A model generated the notes under the pieces. The model saw only the letters and a list, made by a program, of their open reading frames with translations. It was not told the DNA's origin and did not search any database. From positions 88,604 to 152,603 of the forward strand of contig NZ_JAMBNO010000014.1 in assembly GCF_023715105.1 (NCBI RefSeq): a stretch of 64,000 nucleotides of DNA, written 5' to 3'. Each line of letters begins with the position of its first letter. Positions within the stretch are counted from its first letter, which is position 1. The stretch is from Hydrogenophaga intermedia. Its GTDB lineage: Bacteria > Pseudomonadota > Gammaproteobacteria > Burkholderiales > Burkholderiaceae_C. This document shows positions 16,177 to 24,646 of this stretch, one piece after another. Position numbers and translations under genes: made by a program.

Positions 16177-17637
16177 ATGAACATCCAACGCTTCATCGCC
16201 CCCACTTCGCGCGAGGCCATGGCCAAGGCGCGCCGCCAGTTCGGCGACAGCGCCGTGATCCTCTCGACGCGCCAGACGCCCGAGGGCTTCGAGGTGATGG
16301 CCGCGGCCGAAGAGAGCCTGGCCAGCATCGCCCAGGCGGCGCCCGCCGCCGCTGCGCCGGCGGCCCCGGCCGCGCGCAAGGAAGCGTTCGCCAACACCCA
16401 GAGCTCGGTCGCCAACGACACCGAAGCCATGGCGATGAGCACCCTGTCGTTCCAGGACTACGTGCGCGAGCGCATGCTGCGCAAGCGCCGCGAATCGCTG
16501 GGTGGCGCCGAGGCGGAAACGGCCGCCGCAGCGCCCGTGCGCGACGAACCCATCATGGTGCCGGTGCAGCGCATGAACGACCCGCGCCCGGCCACCATCC
16601 CCACGCCGCGCCCGCAGACCATCCGCACGCGGGAGAACGCCTTCCAGGATTCCGAGCCGCCTGTGCGTTTTGCCAAGCAGGACGACCAGCGCATGGCGGT
16701 TGAACTGGGCGCGCTCAAGGACATGATCGAAGAGCGCTTCAACACCCTGGCCTGGCTGGGCTCGAGCAAGGGCAATCCGATCCAGTCGAGCCTGATGCAC
16801 AAACTCATCCGCGCGGGCTACTCGCCGGCCATGGCACGTGCCCTGCTGGAGCGCCTGCCGGCCGAGGCCGGCGCGGGCGATTCGCTGCGTTGGCTGATGG
16901 ACGCAATCCAGCGCAACCTGCGCGTGGCCCAGCCCGGCGCCGGTCTGGCCGACGAGGGCGGCGTGGTCGCGCTCGTGGGCGCCACCGGTGTCGGCAAAAC
17001 CACCACCGCCGCCAAGCTCGCGGCGCAGTGCGTCAAGCAGTACGGCGCCGGCAGCGTGGGCCTGGTCACGCTCGACAGCTACCGCGTCTCGGGCTACGAA
17101 CAACTGCGCGCCTTCGGCCGCATGCTCGGCGTGGTGGCGCATCTGGCGCACGACCGCGCCGCGCTCAAGGACATGCTCGGCCTGCTGGCCGGCAAGCGAC
17201 TGGTCATCATCGACACCGCCGGCCTGGGCCAGCGCGACCAACGCGTGCAGGACATGCTCGACGTGCTCGAGCTGCCCACGCTCAAGAAGGTACTGGTGCT
17301 CAACGCCGGCTCGCAAGGCGACACCATCGACGAGACGTTGGCCGCCTTCAAGGCCGACAAGCTGCACGGCGTGGTGCTCTCCAAGGTGGATGAGGCCGTC
17401 AAGCTTGGCCCAGCCATCGACGCGCTGGTGCGCCACCACGTGCCGCTGCGCGGTGTGGCCAATGGCCAGCGCGTGCCCGAAGACTGGCACCACCCCGACG
17501 CTGCCTCGCTGGTCAAGCTCAGCATGGGCTCCAGCGGCAAGTCCGCCTTCGACCCGGCCAGCGCCGACATGGGCTTTTACTTCGCCCAGTCCGGCGGCCG
17601 CGGCATGAACCTCGGCGCGGGTGGCCTGCATGTTTGA
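16177..17637 (+). CDS. flhF: FlhF, SRP-type GTPase controlling flagellar placement
   Basis: SRP-family GTPase that recruits early flagellar components to the pole in many bacteria; 486 aa. It begins MNIQRFIAPTSREAMAKARR, has a long Ala/Pro-rich basic linker (about residues 50-180), an N domain, and a G domain with P-loop GATGVGKTTTAAKL (about residues 267-280), LDSYRVSGYEQLRAFGRMLG, DTAGLGQRD and SKVDEA. The ATG at 16177 fits the family start. It overlaps the next gene by 8 bases. Confidence 0.95.
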   Translation: MNIQRFIAPTSREAMAKARRQFGDSAVILSTRQTPEGFEVMAAAEESLASIAQAAPAAAAPAAPAARKEAFANTQSSVANDTEAMAMSTLSFQDYVRERMLRKRRESLGGAEAETAAAAPVRDEPIMVPVQRMNDPRPATIPTPRPQTIRTRENAFQDSEPPVRFAKQDDQRMAVELGALKDMIEERFNTLAWLGSSKGNPIQSSLMHKLIRAGYSPAMARALLERLPAEAGAGDSLRWLMDAIQRNLRVAQPGAGLADEGGVVALVGATGVGKTTTAAKLAAQCVKQYGAGSVGLVTLDSYRVSGYEQLRAFGRMLGVVAHLAHDRAALKDMLGLLAGKRLVIIDTAGLGQRDQRVQDMLDVLELPTLKKVLVLNAGSQGDTIDETLAAFKADKLHGVVLSKVDEAVKLGPAIDALVRHHVPLRGVANGQRVPEDWHHPDAASLVKLSMGSSGKSAFDPASADMGFYFAQSGGRGMNLGAGGLHV

Positions 17638-18385
17638 GTTCGGCTTTGACCAGGCCGCCGGCCTGCGCCTGGAACTGCAGGCGCGCGACGGCAGCCCGGC
17701 CCTCATGCCGCTGGCCAGCCCGGCCCAGCCCTCGCAGGGCTTCGAATGGCTGTGCCGCCTGGCCATGTCGCTGGCCGACGCCGGCCAGCGTGTCGTCGTC
17801 ATCGATGCCTGCGCGACCGAGCGTGGCGCCAGCGGCGGTCTGCTGCACGCGCTCACCGACGGCAGCGTGGCCAACCTCGGGGCGGGGCACGACAACGCGG
17901 GCGATTGGCTCGTGATGCCTGGCGCGCAGGGGCTGCGCTCGCTGGTGGACACCGCCGCCGCCGGTGGCGCCGACACCGCGCTCTCGCGCCTGTTCGCGCC
18001 GTTCGCGGCCGGCGCGCTGATCCTTCTGTATGCGCCTGCACAGGCGCTGGCCGGCTTGCTGGCCGGTGTGAGTGCGCGCGTGCTGGTGCCGGTGTTGCAG
18101 CAGGCCCAGGCCAGCATCGACGCCTACGGTTCGCTCAAGTGGCTGCACGCCGCTGGCCTGTGCCCGGTGCTCGCGCCCATGGAAGTTGGCGCCCAGGTGC
18201 TGGCCAACGTGGTTGATACCGCACAGCGCCACCTGGGCCTGCGCGCCCCCGTGTGGGCGCAGGCCGACTGGGCCCGCCGTGTGCCCGACGGCGCATTGGT
18301 GCGCACCGACACGCCGCCTTTCGCCCCCACCCGATCACCCGCCCGTGGCCACGTGGCCGGGGCCGCTTCCCCCCTCTGGAGCTGA
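17630..18385 (+). CDS. FlhG-like MinD-family protein lacking the P-loop
   Basis: A 251-aa protein placed between flhF and fliA, exactly where flhG (fleN) is found. It overlaps the flhF end. The fold can be traced: LAMSLADAGQRVVVIDACA aligns with the strand after Walker A in MinD-type ATPases. At the expected Walker A position (KGGVGKT in FlhG) it reads SPAQPSQGF, with no lysine. A signature for ATP binding is therefore missing. It may act as a non-hydrolysing regulator of FlhF or flagellar number, or may be degenerating. An alternative GTG start at 17621 adds three residues. Confidence 0.7.
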   Translation: MFEFGFDQAAGLRLELQARDGSPALMPLASPAQPSQGFEWLCRLAMSLADAGQRVVVIDACATERGASGGLLHALTDGSVANLGAGHDNAGDWLVMPGAQGLRSLVDTAAAGGADTALSRLFAPFAAGALILLYAPAQALAGLLAGVSARVLVPVLQQAQASIDAYGSLKWLHAAGLCPVLAPMEVGAQVLANVVDTAQRHLGLRAPVWAQADWARRVPDGALVRTDTPPFAPTRSPARGHVAGAASPLWS

Positions 18386-18387
18386 CG

Positions 18388-19104
18388 ATGTACACCGCCA
18401 AAGGCACGCTCGAACGCGACGACCAGCTGAAGAAGTACAGCCCGCTGGTGCGCCGCCTGGCGCACCACATGATCGCCAAGCTGCCCCCGAGTGTGGAGAT
18501 CGACGACCTCATCCAGGTCGGCATGATCGGCCTCACCGAAGCCATTGCGCGCTACGAGCCTTCGCAGGGCGTGCAGTTCGAGACCTTCGCCAGCCAGCGC
18601 ATCCGCGGCGCGATGATCGACGAGTTGCGCGACGGCGACTGGATGAGCCGCGGCTCGCGCAAGAGCCAGAAAGACATCGAGCATGCCGTGCACCGGCTGC
18701 AGCAGAAGCTGCACCGCCCGCCCAAGGAAAGCGAGATTGCGGCCGAGATGGGCCTCACGCTGGCCGACTACCAGTCGCTGCTGGCCAAGGTACGCGGCAC
18801 CCAGCTTGTCTACCTGGAAGACATCGGCGGAGGTGGCGACGACGAGGACAGCTTCCTCGACCGCCACATGGGTGACAGCGAGGCCGATCCGTCATCGCTG
18901 CTGCAGGACCAGCGCATGCGCATGGCGCTCGTGAGCGCCATCACCACCCTGCCCGAACGCGAACAGCACATCATGAGCATGTACTACGAGCACGACATGA
19001 ACCTGAAGGAAATCGCCGCCGTGCTCGGCGTCACCGAATCGCGCGTCTGCCAGCTGCACAGCCAGTCGATCGCGCGTCTGCGCAGCAAGCTGCGCGAGCA
19101 TTGA
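18388..19104 (+). CDS. fliA: FliA, RNA polymerase sigma-28 factor
   Basis: Flagellar sigma factor for class III promoters, 238 aa. Region 2 shows HHMIAKLPPSVEIDDLIQVG, followed by FETFASQRIRGAMIDELRD. Region 3 includes RPPKESEIAAEMG, and region 4 has LPEREQHIMSMYYEHDMN and the helix-turn-helix LKEIAAVLGVTESRVCQLHS. GGAG precedes the ATG at 18388 with 7-base spacing. Its anti-sigma factor FlgM is encoded at 20444-20752. The likely targets inside this window are the six sigma-28-type sites listed. Confidence 0.97.
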   Translation: MYTAKGTLERDDQLKKYSPLVRRLAHHMIAKLPPSVEIDDLIQVGMIGLTEAIARYEPSQGVQFETFASQRIRGAMIDELRDGDWMSRGSRKSQKDIEHAVHRLQQKLHRPPKESEIAAEMGLTLADYQSLLAKVRGTQLVYLEDIGGGGDDEDSFLDRHMGDSEADPSSLLQDQRMRMALVSAITTLPEREQHIMSMYYEHDMNLKEIAAVLGVTESRVCQLHSQSIARLRSKLREH

Positions 19105-19131
19105 TCGCGACCAGGGTTTCGTCAGGACAAC

Positions 19132-19159
19132 AAAAAAACCGGCCTAGGCCGGTTTTTTT
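19132..19159. terminator. Bidirectional terminator between fliA and the PEP-CTERM gene
   Basis: Perfect 28-base palindrome: seven A, CCGGCCTAGGCCGG core, seven T. It serves both the plus-strand fliA transcript and the convergent minus-strand gene. Confidence 0.93.
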
Positions 19160-19171
19160 GGTGGCTAAGAC

Positions 19172-19864
19172 TCAGGCCTTGCGTTGCTTGCGGCGCGCGG
19201 CGGCCAGGCCGATCAAGCCCAGACCCAGCAAAGACAGCATGCCCGGCTCGGGCACCGGCGTGCCCGTCAGGAATTCGAAGGCCTCGCTGGTGGCGGTGAC
19301 GGTCAGGGTGTCGAAGGGCGTCAGGTTGGAGATGGACACCGCGAGGTTCGTGGTGCCGGGAATGATGCCCACCAGACCGGCCACCACGTCGGCGCCAGTG
19401 ATGACGGTGGAACCGCCGCCCCCGGAGAAGGTGAAGGTCAGGGTGTTGTAGCTGGCCGGGTTCGGGTCGACCGAGCCCCACAGCAGGTTGAAGGCGGTGA
19501 GCGTGGTGTTGAAGTCCATGATCACCGAACCACCAGCGCGGGCGTTGAAGTAGTTGATGTTGCTGTACGAGCCGTCGGCATTGCGCAACGGCGAGCGGGT
19601 CACGCCGCCCACGTCGCCGGAGTACACGCCCGAATTACCGGTGAAGCTGACGTCAACATTGGTCGAGGTGGTCAGAGGGGCGTTACTCACCAAGCCTGCA
19701 GACAGGCTGGTACCCAGGTCTTCCAGCGTGAACGGCACGTTGGCGCTGGTGGGGTTGGCGACGATCTGTGCGTTGATCACCGGGGCGGCGTGGGCACTGC
19801 CGAACGACAGCAGGGCAACCAGGGCGCCAGCAACGGCGAAGGTATAGGGCTTCGTGATGGACAT
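19172..19864 (-). CDS. PEP-CTERM sorting domain protein
   Basis: Exported protein of 230 aa. It has an N-terminal signal peptide (about 27 residues, ending SFGSAHAAP), a Thr/Ser/Asn-rich beta-type middle, and a C-terminal tripartite sorting signal: VPEPG, then a hydrophobic helix (MLSLLGLGLIGLAAA), then RRKQRKA. In known PEP-CTERM systems an exosortase/archaeosortase-type enzyme cleaves this tail during export. No such enzyme is encoded in the window, so it must be elsewhere. The start at 19864 has AAGGAAAA upstream. It lies between two flagellar clusters but has no visible sigma-28 box. Confidence 0.9.
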   Translation of the reverse strand: MSITKPYTFAVAGALVALLSFGSAHAAPVINAQIVANPTSANVPFTLEDLGTSLSAGLVSNAPLTTSTNVDVSFTGNSGVYSGDVGGVTRSPLRNADGSYSNINYFNARAGGSVIMDFNTTLTAFNLLWGSVDPNPASYNTLTFTFSGGGGSTVITGADVVAGLVGIIPGTTNLAVSISNLTPFDTLTVTATSEAFEFLTGTPVPEPGMLSLLGLGLIGLAAARRKQRKA

Positions 19865-20039
19865 GGTCTTTTCCTTGGTGTGAGCTCGGAGCGAATGGCG
19901 GATTGCCGAGGGTGATGCAACGACCATGCCATCGCTGCAAGTCATTGAATTTGCTTGCATTGGGCGTGAGTCTTTGATGGCGATGTCAATTATTTCGACA
20001 GATCGCCCCACTCATTACGGCCAACCGCTCGCCAGATGC

Positions 20040-20068
20040 AACGAAGCCGGCGACCAGCCGGCTTCGTT
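20040..20068 (-). terminator. Probable terminator after flgN
   Basis: 12-bp perfect stem AACGAAGCCGGC / GCCGGCTTCGTT with a 5-base loop, 16 bases past the flgN stop on the minus strand. No T-tract follows, so efficiency is uncertain. The rest of the gap to the PEP-CTERM start (19865-20039) shows no gene. Confidence 0.55.
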
Positions 20069-20084
20069 GGGGATGTGCGTGCCC

Positions 20085-20432
20085 TCAGGCAGCGACGTAT
20101 CGGCCCCGCGGCCCCCCGGCGCGGGCGAGGCCACTTGGCTGGTACGTGGGCTTTTGCAGGTGGTCCGGCAGCAGGCTGCCGAGCGCGCGCTCGTTGAGCG
20201 CGGCGGCGCGCAGCGTGGCCGCGCGCAGTTGGGTGAATCGTTGGGCGGCCGACTGCAGGGCATCGGCGTCGGCGCCGCGCAATTCCAGGGTGCGCGGGGC
20301 GTGCTGCAGGGCGCCCTGCACGGCGGCGCTGGCGCGCTCCACGGCGGGGGCGTCGCTTTGCAGCAGCGCGCGTTCGAGCCCGTCCAGGTGGCCGTGCAGA
20401 GTGGCGATCCAGGCGTGGGCGGGCATGTTCAT
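20085..20432 (-). CDS. flgN: FlgN-like flagellar export chaperone
   Basis: Small (115 aa) Ala-rich helical protein directly after flgM, the usual place of flgN, the chaperone of hook-filament junction proteins FlgK and FlgL. Primary sequence similarity in this family is low, so the call rests on context, size and helical pattern (HGHLDGLERALLQSDAPAVE). It starts 11 bases after flgM. A second in-frame ATG two codons in is an equally possible start. Confidence 0.75.
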   Translation of the reverse strand: MNMPAHAWIATLHGHLDGLERALLQSDAPAVERASAAVQGALQHAPRTLELRGADADALQSAAQRFTQLRAATLRAAALNERALGSLLPDHLQKPTYQPSGLARAGGPRGRYVAA

Positions 20433-20443
20433 GGTGGGTGGGC

Positions 20444-20752
20444 TCAGCCGCGGCCGGCGTTGAGCATCTCGGCCGCGTTGGCCAGCAGCTTGTCGGCGAT
20501 CACTTCCGGGTTGACCTTGAAGCTGCCGTCGGCGATGGCCTGCTTCATCGCGGCCACTTTCTCGGCATTGAAGACATCGCCACCGCCGGTGCCGGCGGTG
20601 GATGAAAGCGTGACCGTCACGCCCGGCTGCGGGGTGCCCGGGGCCTGCTTGCCGGCGCCCTCGACGGGCGTGGCCGGCTGGGCAGCCACCTTCTGGGGGC
20701 CACCGGCGACGCTGCCAATGTAGGAATCCGCGCTAGAGGAATCGACTTTCAT
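20444..20752 (-). CDS. flgM: FlgM, anti-sigma-28 factor
   Basis: Binds FliA until the hook is complete and FlgM is exported; 102 aa. The N-terminal half is unstructured and Pro/Gly/Thr-rich, and the C-terminal half carries the FliA-binding helices: DVFNAEKVAAMKQAIADGSF, VNPEVIADKLLANAAEML. It has its own sigma-28-type promoter besides possible read-through from flgA. Confidence 0.93.
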   Translation of the reverse strand: MKVDSSSADSYIGSVAGGPQKVAAQPATPVEGAGKQAPGTPQPGVTVTLSSTAGTGGGDVFNAEKVAAMKQAIADGSFKVNPEVIADKLLANAAEMLNAGRG

Positions 20753-20792
20753 GTCACGCTCCGTGCCCCGGTTGTGGGGCCATGTCGTTGTC

Positions 20793-20819
20793 GTATCGGT
20801 CTCGATCTCCGGAACTTTA
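20793..20819 (-). promoter_or_regulatory. Putative sigma-28 promoter of flgMN
   Basis: On the minus strand TAAAGTT, 12 bases, ACCGATAC, about 40 bases upstream of the flgM ATG, in the 111-base gap after flgA. This is the closest match in the window to the enterobacterial FliA consensus. Confidence 0.85.
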
Positions 20820-20863
20820 GGGTGTTGAGGCCTTTTTTCTGCCGCTTGTCGCCCAACGGACGG

Positions 20864-21589
20864 TCACAACGGCAGTTCCACCGTCTGGTCCGCGCGCACG
20901 GTGCCGCTGACCACCTTGCCGCTGGGCAGGCGCACACGGGCGGCCTGGCCCACGTGGCCGGCGTTCAGGGCCTGGCCCACCACCGTCACGGCAAAGCCAT
21001 TGCCGTTGGCGCTCACTTTCACGGGCGTGCCAGCCTCGAAGGCCTGGGGTGCGCGCACCATGTTCTCGCGGATTACCTGGCCCGGCGTGAGGGCATAGGC
21101 CGCTTGCTGGCCGATCCAGCGCTCGGGCAGGGCCAACACCATCGAGGGGTGGGCCGCCCAATCCACTTCGGCGCGCCCGGCGTGTTCTTGAGTCAGTGTG
21201 TCGCCGGCCGGTACCGCCGCCTTGAGCACCCAGGCCGGCCCGAAGGCCTTGACCGTGACGGGCAGGTAGACGCTCCAGCGGGTGGGGCCGTCCACGCAAC
21301 GCAGGCCCACGCGGCTGCGCCCCCACAGCCGCCCGTTCGGTGGAAGAAAGGGCTCGATGCCGTTGCAAGGCGCCAGGCGCAGGCGGCTGTCGAGTTCACC
21401 CATCACCACCTCGGCGCGCAACGGCATGCCGGCCTGTTCGGCCAGGGCCTGCTCCACGGCGGGTTGCAGGAAATCGCGCGCCATCTGCTCCAGCCCGGCG
21501 TTCGGGTTGGCGCGCGCACCGGCGGCCGCGGCCAGCAGCACGAGGCCGAAGCTCACGGTGAGGAACAGGCGCAGGGCGGGGCGGTTCAT
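20864..21589 (-). CDS. flgA: FlgA, P-ring assembly chaperone
   Basis: Periplasmic chaperone for FlgI polymerisation; 241 aa with a signal peptide (LRLFLTVSFGLVLLAAAAGA, ending ARA). The SAF-type domain is recognisable from WVLKAAVPAGDTLTQEHAG, LTPGQVIRENMVRAPQAFEA and the end LPSGKVVSGTVRADQTVELP. The ATG at 21589 is chosen because it has GGAG upstream and gives a normal signal peptide; an in-frame ATG 24 bases upstream would add eight residues. It is divergent from flgB across 189 bases that must hold class II promoters for both directions. Confidence 0.94.
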   Translation of the reverse strand: MNRPALRLFLTVSFGLVLLAAAAGARANPNAGLEQMARDFLQPAVEQALAEQAGMPLRAEVVMGELDSRLRLAPCNGIEPFLPPNGRLWGRSRVGLRCVDGPTRWSVYLPVTVKAFGPAWVLKAAVPAGDTLTQEHAGRAEVDWAAHPSMVLALPERWIGQQAAYALTPGQVIRENMVRAPQAFEAGTPVKVSANGNGFAVTVVGQALNAGHVGQAARVRLPSGKVVSGTVRADQTVELPL

Positions 21590-21778
21590 GGCGCTCTCCA
21601 GGGACAAGGACACACCTCAGCACTGTAGGAGCGTGCCATCACCGGCAAGCTGCGAAATACCGGTCTTGCACCCCGCTGTTTCAAGCTTTGCCCGCGTCCA
21701 AGTCTTTTGACAATGCCTGCACGCCCCAGTCCCGGATGCCGTCCGAGGCTGGCCCGTCATACCGACCGCGAGGTGCAC

Positions 21779-22180
21779 ATGCTCGAACAGATGACTGACC
21801 GGCTGGACTTCCACGCCAAGTCGCTGATGCTGCGTTCGCAGCGCCAGCAGGTGATCGCCAGCAACATCGCCAACGCGGACACGCCCGGCTATGTGGCGCG
21901 CGACTTCGATTTCGCCTCCGCACTCAAGAGTGCCAGCGGTAGCGCCAACGGCACCGTGGCCACCACCGACGCACGCCACTTCAGCAGCGTGGGCGTGCAG
22001 GCGGGTGCCGGACCGAAGCTCGGCTATGCGGTGCAAACGCAACCTTCGCAGGATCGCAACACGGTCGATCTCGACCGCGAGCGTGCCGCCTTCGCGGACA
22101 ACACGATCCGCTACGAGTCGACGCTGCGTTTCATCAACGGCCATGTGAAGACCATGCTCAGCGCGATCACCGGCCAGTGA
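21779..22180 (+). CDS. flgB: FlgB, proximal rod protein
   Basis: Rod subunit, 133 aa. The N terminus has LMLRSQRQQVIASNIANADTPGY, the rod/hook signature, and the C terminus has the FINGHVKTMLSAITGQ helix. First gene of the flg operon on the plus strand, with AGG upstream of the ATG. flgC follows after 16 bases. Confidence 0.95.
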   Translation: MLEQMTDRLDFHAKSLMLRSQRQQVIASNIANADTPGYVARDFDFASALKSASGSANGTVATTDARHFSSVGVQAGAGPKLGYAVQTQPSQDRNTVDLDRERAAFADNTIRYESTLRFINGHVKTMLSAITGQ

Positions 22181-22196
22181 CCGAAAGGACCCCGCC

Positions 22197-22601
22197 ATGT
22201 CGATGTTCCAGATATTCAACGTCAGCGGCAGCGCCATCAGCGCGCAGCAGCAGCGCCTGAACGTGGTGGCCAGCAACCTGGCCAACGCCGATGCGGTGGC
22301 CGGCCCCGACGGTCAGGCCTACAAGGCGCGGCACATCCACTTCCAGACCGAGGCCATGGGTGGCCCGGGCAGTGCGGGCGTGAAGGTGCAGACCATCACC
22401 GAGAGCGACGCCCCGGGGCGCCGCGTGTTCTCGCCCCAGCACCCCAGCGCCGACGAGCAAGGCTACGTGACGCACTCCAACGTGAACCCGGTGGAGGAGA
22501 TGGTCAACATGATTTCGGCCTCGCGTTCGTACCAGAACAACGTCGAGGTGATGAACACCGCCAAGAGCCTGATGCTCAAGACGCTGCAGATGGGCCAGTG
22601 A
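22197..22601 (+). CDS. flgC: FlgC, proximal rod protein
   Basis: Rod subunit, 134 aa. It shows the N-terminal signature QQQRLNVVASNLANADAV and C-terminal VNPVEEMVNMISASRSYQNN, both conserved in FlgC. It follows flgB closely and precedes flgD by 35 bases. Confidence 0.96.
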   Translation: MSMFQIFNVSGSAISAQQQRLNVVASNLANADAVAGPDGQAYKARHIHFQTEAMGGPGSAGVKVQTITESDAPGRRVFSPQHPSADEQGYVTHSNVNPVEEMVNMISASRSYQNNVEVMNTAKSLMLKTLQMGQ

Positions 22602-22636
22602 CCGGCCCCTGAACGCGCGCGACAAGGAACCCGACC

Positions 22637-23302
22637 ATGATGTTCTCTTCCCCCCTGGACCTGTCCGGCCTCGGCAACACGCCCGGCAGCTCCACCGCCA
22701 AGTCCGCCACCTCGGCCACCAACGCCGAGGCCACGCAGGACCGGTTTCTCAAGCTGCTCGTCGCGCAGCTGAACAACCAGGACCCGATGAACCCGATGGA
22801 CAACGCGCAGATGACGACGCAGATGACGCAGATCAACACGGTCGCGGGCATCGAGTCGCTCAACGCCACGCTCAAGGGCATGGCGGCTCAGTACTCCTCC
22901 ATGCAGACCATGCAGGGCATCACGCTGATCGGGCGTGAGGCCCTGGTGGCGGGCAACGGGCTCGGCTTCGACGGCACCGTGGGCAAGGGCGCGTTCCGCC
23001 TGCCCGCGGCGGCCGCCAATGTGCAGGTCGATGTCGTCGGCAAGAACGGCCAGGTGCTCGATACGCTGGATTTTGGCGGCCTCACCGCGGGCCAGCACTC
23101 CTTCAACTGGGACGGCAGCGATTTCAACCCCAACGACGTGGCGGGCTACCGCGTGCGTGCCTCCAACGGTGGCACGCCGGTGAATGCCACCACCTTCGGG
23201 CGCTATTCCGTGACGGCCGTGGCCAACCAGGACGGCGAGCTGCGCCTGGAACTGCAGGACGGCAGCACCCTGCGGCACGACCAGATCACCACCTTCCTGT
23301 AA
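22637..23302 (+). CDS. flgD: FlgD, hook capping / scaffold protein
   Basis: Needed for hook polymerisation and discarded afterwards; 221 aa. It contains the conserved motif DRFLKLLVAQLNNQDPMNPM followed by QMTTQMTQINTVAGIE, then the FlgD Ig-like/tudor domain ending with tandem beta strands (SFNWDGSDFNPNDVAGYRV). It lies between flgC and flgE. Confidence 0.96.
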   Translation: MMFSSPLDLSGLGNTPGSSTAKSATSATNAEATQDRFLKLLVAQLNNQDPMNPMDNAQMTTQMTQINTVAGIESLNATLKGMAAQYSSMQTMQGITLIGREALVAGNGLGFDGTVGKGAFRLPAAAANVQVDVVGKNGQVLDTLDFGGLTAGQHSFNWDGSDFNPNDVAGYRVRASNGGTPVNATTFGRYSVTAVANQDGELRLELQDGSTLRHDQITTFL

Positions 23303-23332
23303 CCCCTTTCTTCGCCTCACAAGGAACCCGCC

Positions 23333-24541
23333 ATGGCATTCCAGCAAGGACTCTCCGGCCTCAACAGCGCGAGCAAGAACCTCGACGTGATCGGCCACAA
23401 CATCGCCAACGGCAACACGGTGGGCATGAAGTCCTCGCGCGCCGAGTTTGCCGAGGTCTATGCCAGCTCGGTCAACGCGGCAGGCGGCACCAACCAGGGC
23501 ATCGGCGTGGCGGTGGCGGCGGTGTCGCAGCAGTTCACGCAGGGCAACATCACCATCACCGGCAATGACCTGGACATCGCCATCAACGGCGCGGGCTTCT
23601 TCGAGCTCACCATGCCCAATGGCACCACCACCTACAGCCGCGCCGGCATGTTCAAGCTCGACGACGACGGCAACATCGTCACCAACGGCGGCGGCCAGCT
23701 CATGGGCTACCCCACCGATCCGGACGGCAACCGCATCAGCTTCAACCCGGTGCCGCTGTCGCTGCCCACGGCGAGCCCGATTCCGGCACAGCAGACCAGC
23801 GGCATCACCGCCGAATTCAACCTCGACGCGCGCGCGCCGGTGTGGAACACGGTGACACCGAACACGCCGCTGTCGACCTACGGCACCTCGCTCGTGGCCT
23901 TCGATTCGCAAGGCCTGGAGATTCCCGTGGCGCTGGCGTTCCGCAAGGTCGGCAACAACAGCTGGGAGGTCTACCACGGCGTCAACGGCGCCGACCCCGC
24001 GCTGTCCACGCCGTTCACGGTGAACTTCCTGGCCGACGGCTCCCTCGACACGGCCACGTCCACCATCCCGCAGATCGCGCTGACGTCGGCCAACGGCACG
24101 TTCAACGTCGACCTCGACTTCAACAACATCACGCAGTACGGCACCGCTTTCAGCGTCACCGAGCTGGATCAGGACGGCTATCGCCCGGGCCAGTTCATCG
24201 GCCTGAAGATCAACGAAGACGGTGTCGTCACCGGTCAGTATTCCAACGGCGAGACGCGCGCCGCCGGTCAGATCTCGCTGGTGAACTTCCGCAACACGCA
24301 AGGCCTGCAGCCCATGAGCGGCGGCATGTGGTCGGCCACCTTCAGCTCGGGCGACCCGCTGCGCGGCGAGCCCGGCAGCGGCAACTTCGGCGCGTTGCGC
24401 GCTGGTGCGCTGGAAGACTCCAACGTCGACATCACGGCCGAACTCGTGAACATGATGACCGCGCAACGCGCCTACCAGGCCAACGCGCAGACCATCAAGA
24501 CGCAGGACCAGGTGCTGAGCACGCTGCTCAACATGCGCTGA
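23333..24541 (+). CDS. flgE: FlgE, flagellar hook protein
   Basis: Hook subunit, 402 aa. N-terminal FQQGLSGLNSASKNLDVIGH and IANGNTVGMKSSRAEFAEVY, and the C-terminal EDSNVDITAELVNMMTAQRA followed by YQANAQTIKTQDQ, are characteristic. The central domain is of normal size. The next flagellar gene, flgF, is 1.3 kb away because an unrelated gene intervenes. Confidence 0.97.
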   Translation: MAFQQGLSGLNSASKNLDVIGHNIANGNTVGMKSSRAEFAEVYASSVNAAGGTNQGIGVAVAAVSQQFTQGNITITGNDLDIAINGAGFFELTMPNGTTTYSRAGMFKLDDDGNIVTNGGGQLMGYPTDPDGNRISFNPVPLSLPTASPIPAQQTSGITAEFNLDARAPVWNTVTPNTPLSTYGTSLVAFDSQGLEIPVALAFRKVGNNSWEVYHGVNGADPALSTPFTVNFLADGSLDTATSTIPQIALTSANGTFNVDLDFNNITQYGTAFSVTELDQDGYRPGQFIGLKINEDGVVTGQYSNGETRAAGQISLVNFRNTQGLQPMSGGMWSATFSSGDPLRGEPGSGNFGALRAGALEDSNVDITAELVNMMTAQRAYQANAQTIKTQDQVLSTLLNMR

Positions 24542-24646
24542 TGAGCGGCGCCGAGTCGGCAGAAATCCTGCATCGGGGGTAGTGCGCCAGGGCACTGGGG
24601 TGACGACGATCGTGACCCTCTCGCAACCGCTGCCACCCCCGCCGCC

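Noticed and set aside
16159..18117. 652-codon open frame antisense to flhF and the flhG-like gene
   Set aside because: Shadow frame produced by high GC at third codon positions; its translation is low-complexity (Arg/His/Ala/Gly) and matches no family, while the sense genes are certain.
19865..19991. TTGACA box upstream of the PEP-CTERM gene as a promoter
   Set aside because: No acceptable -10 box at the right distance on the minus strand.
24542..24646. Possible terminator after flgE
   Set aside because: A short AGTGC/GCACT stem is present, but it has no T-tract and the flg operon must continue to flgF, so it was not listed.
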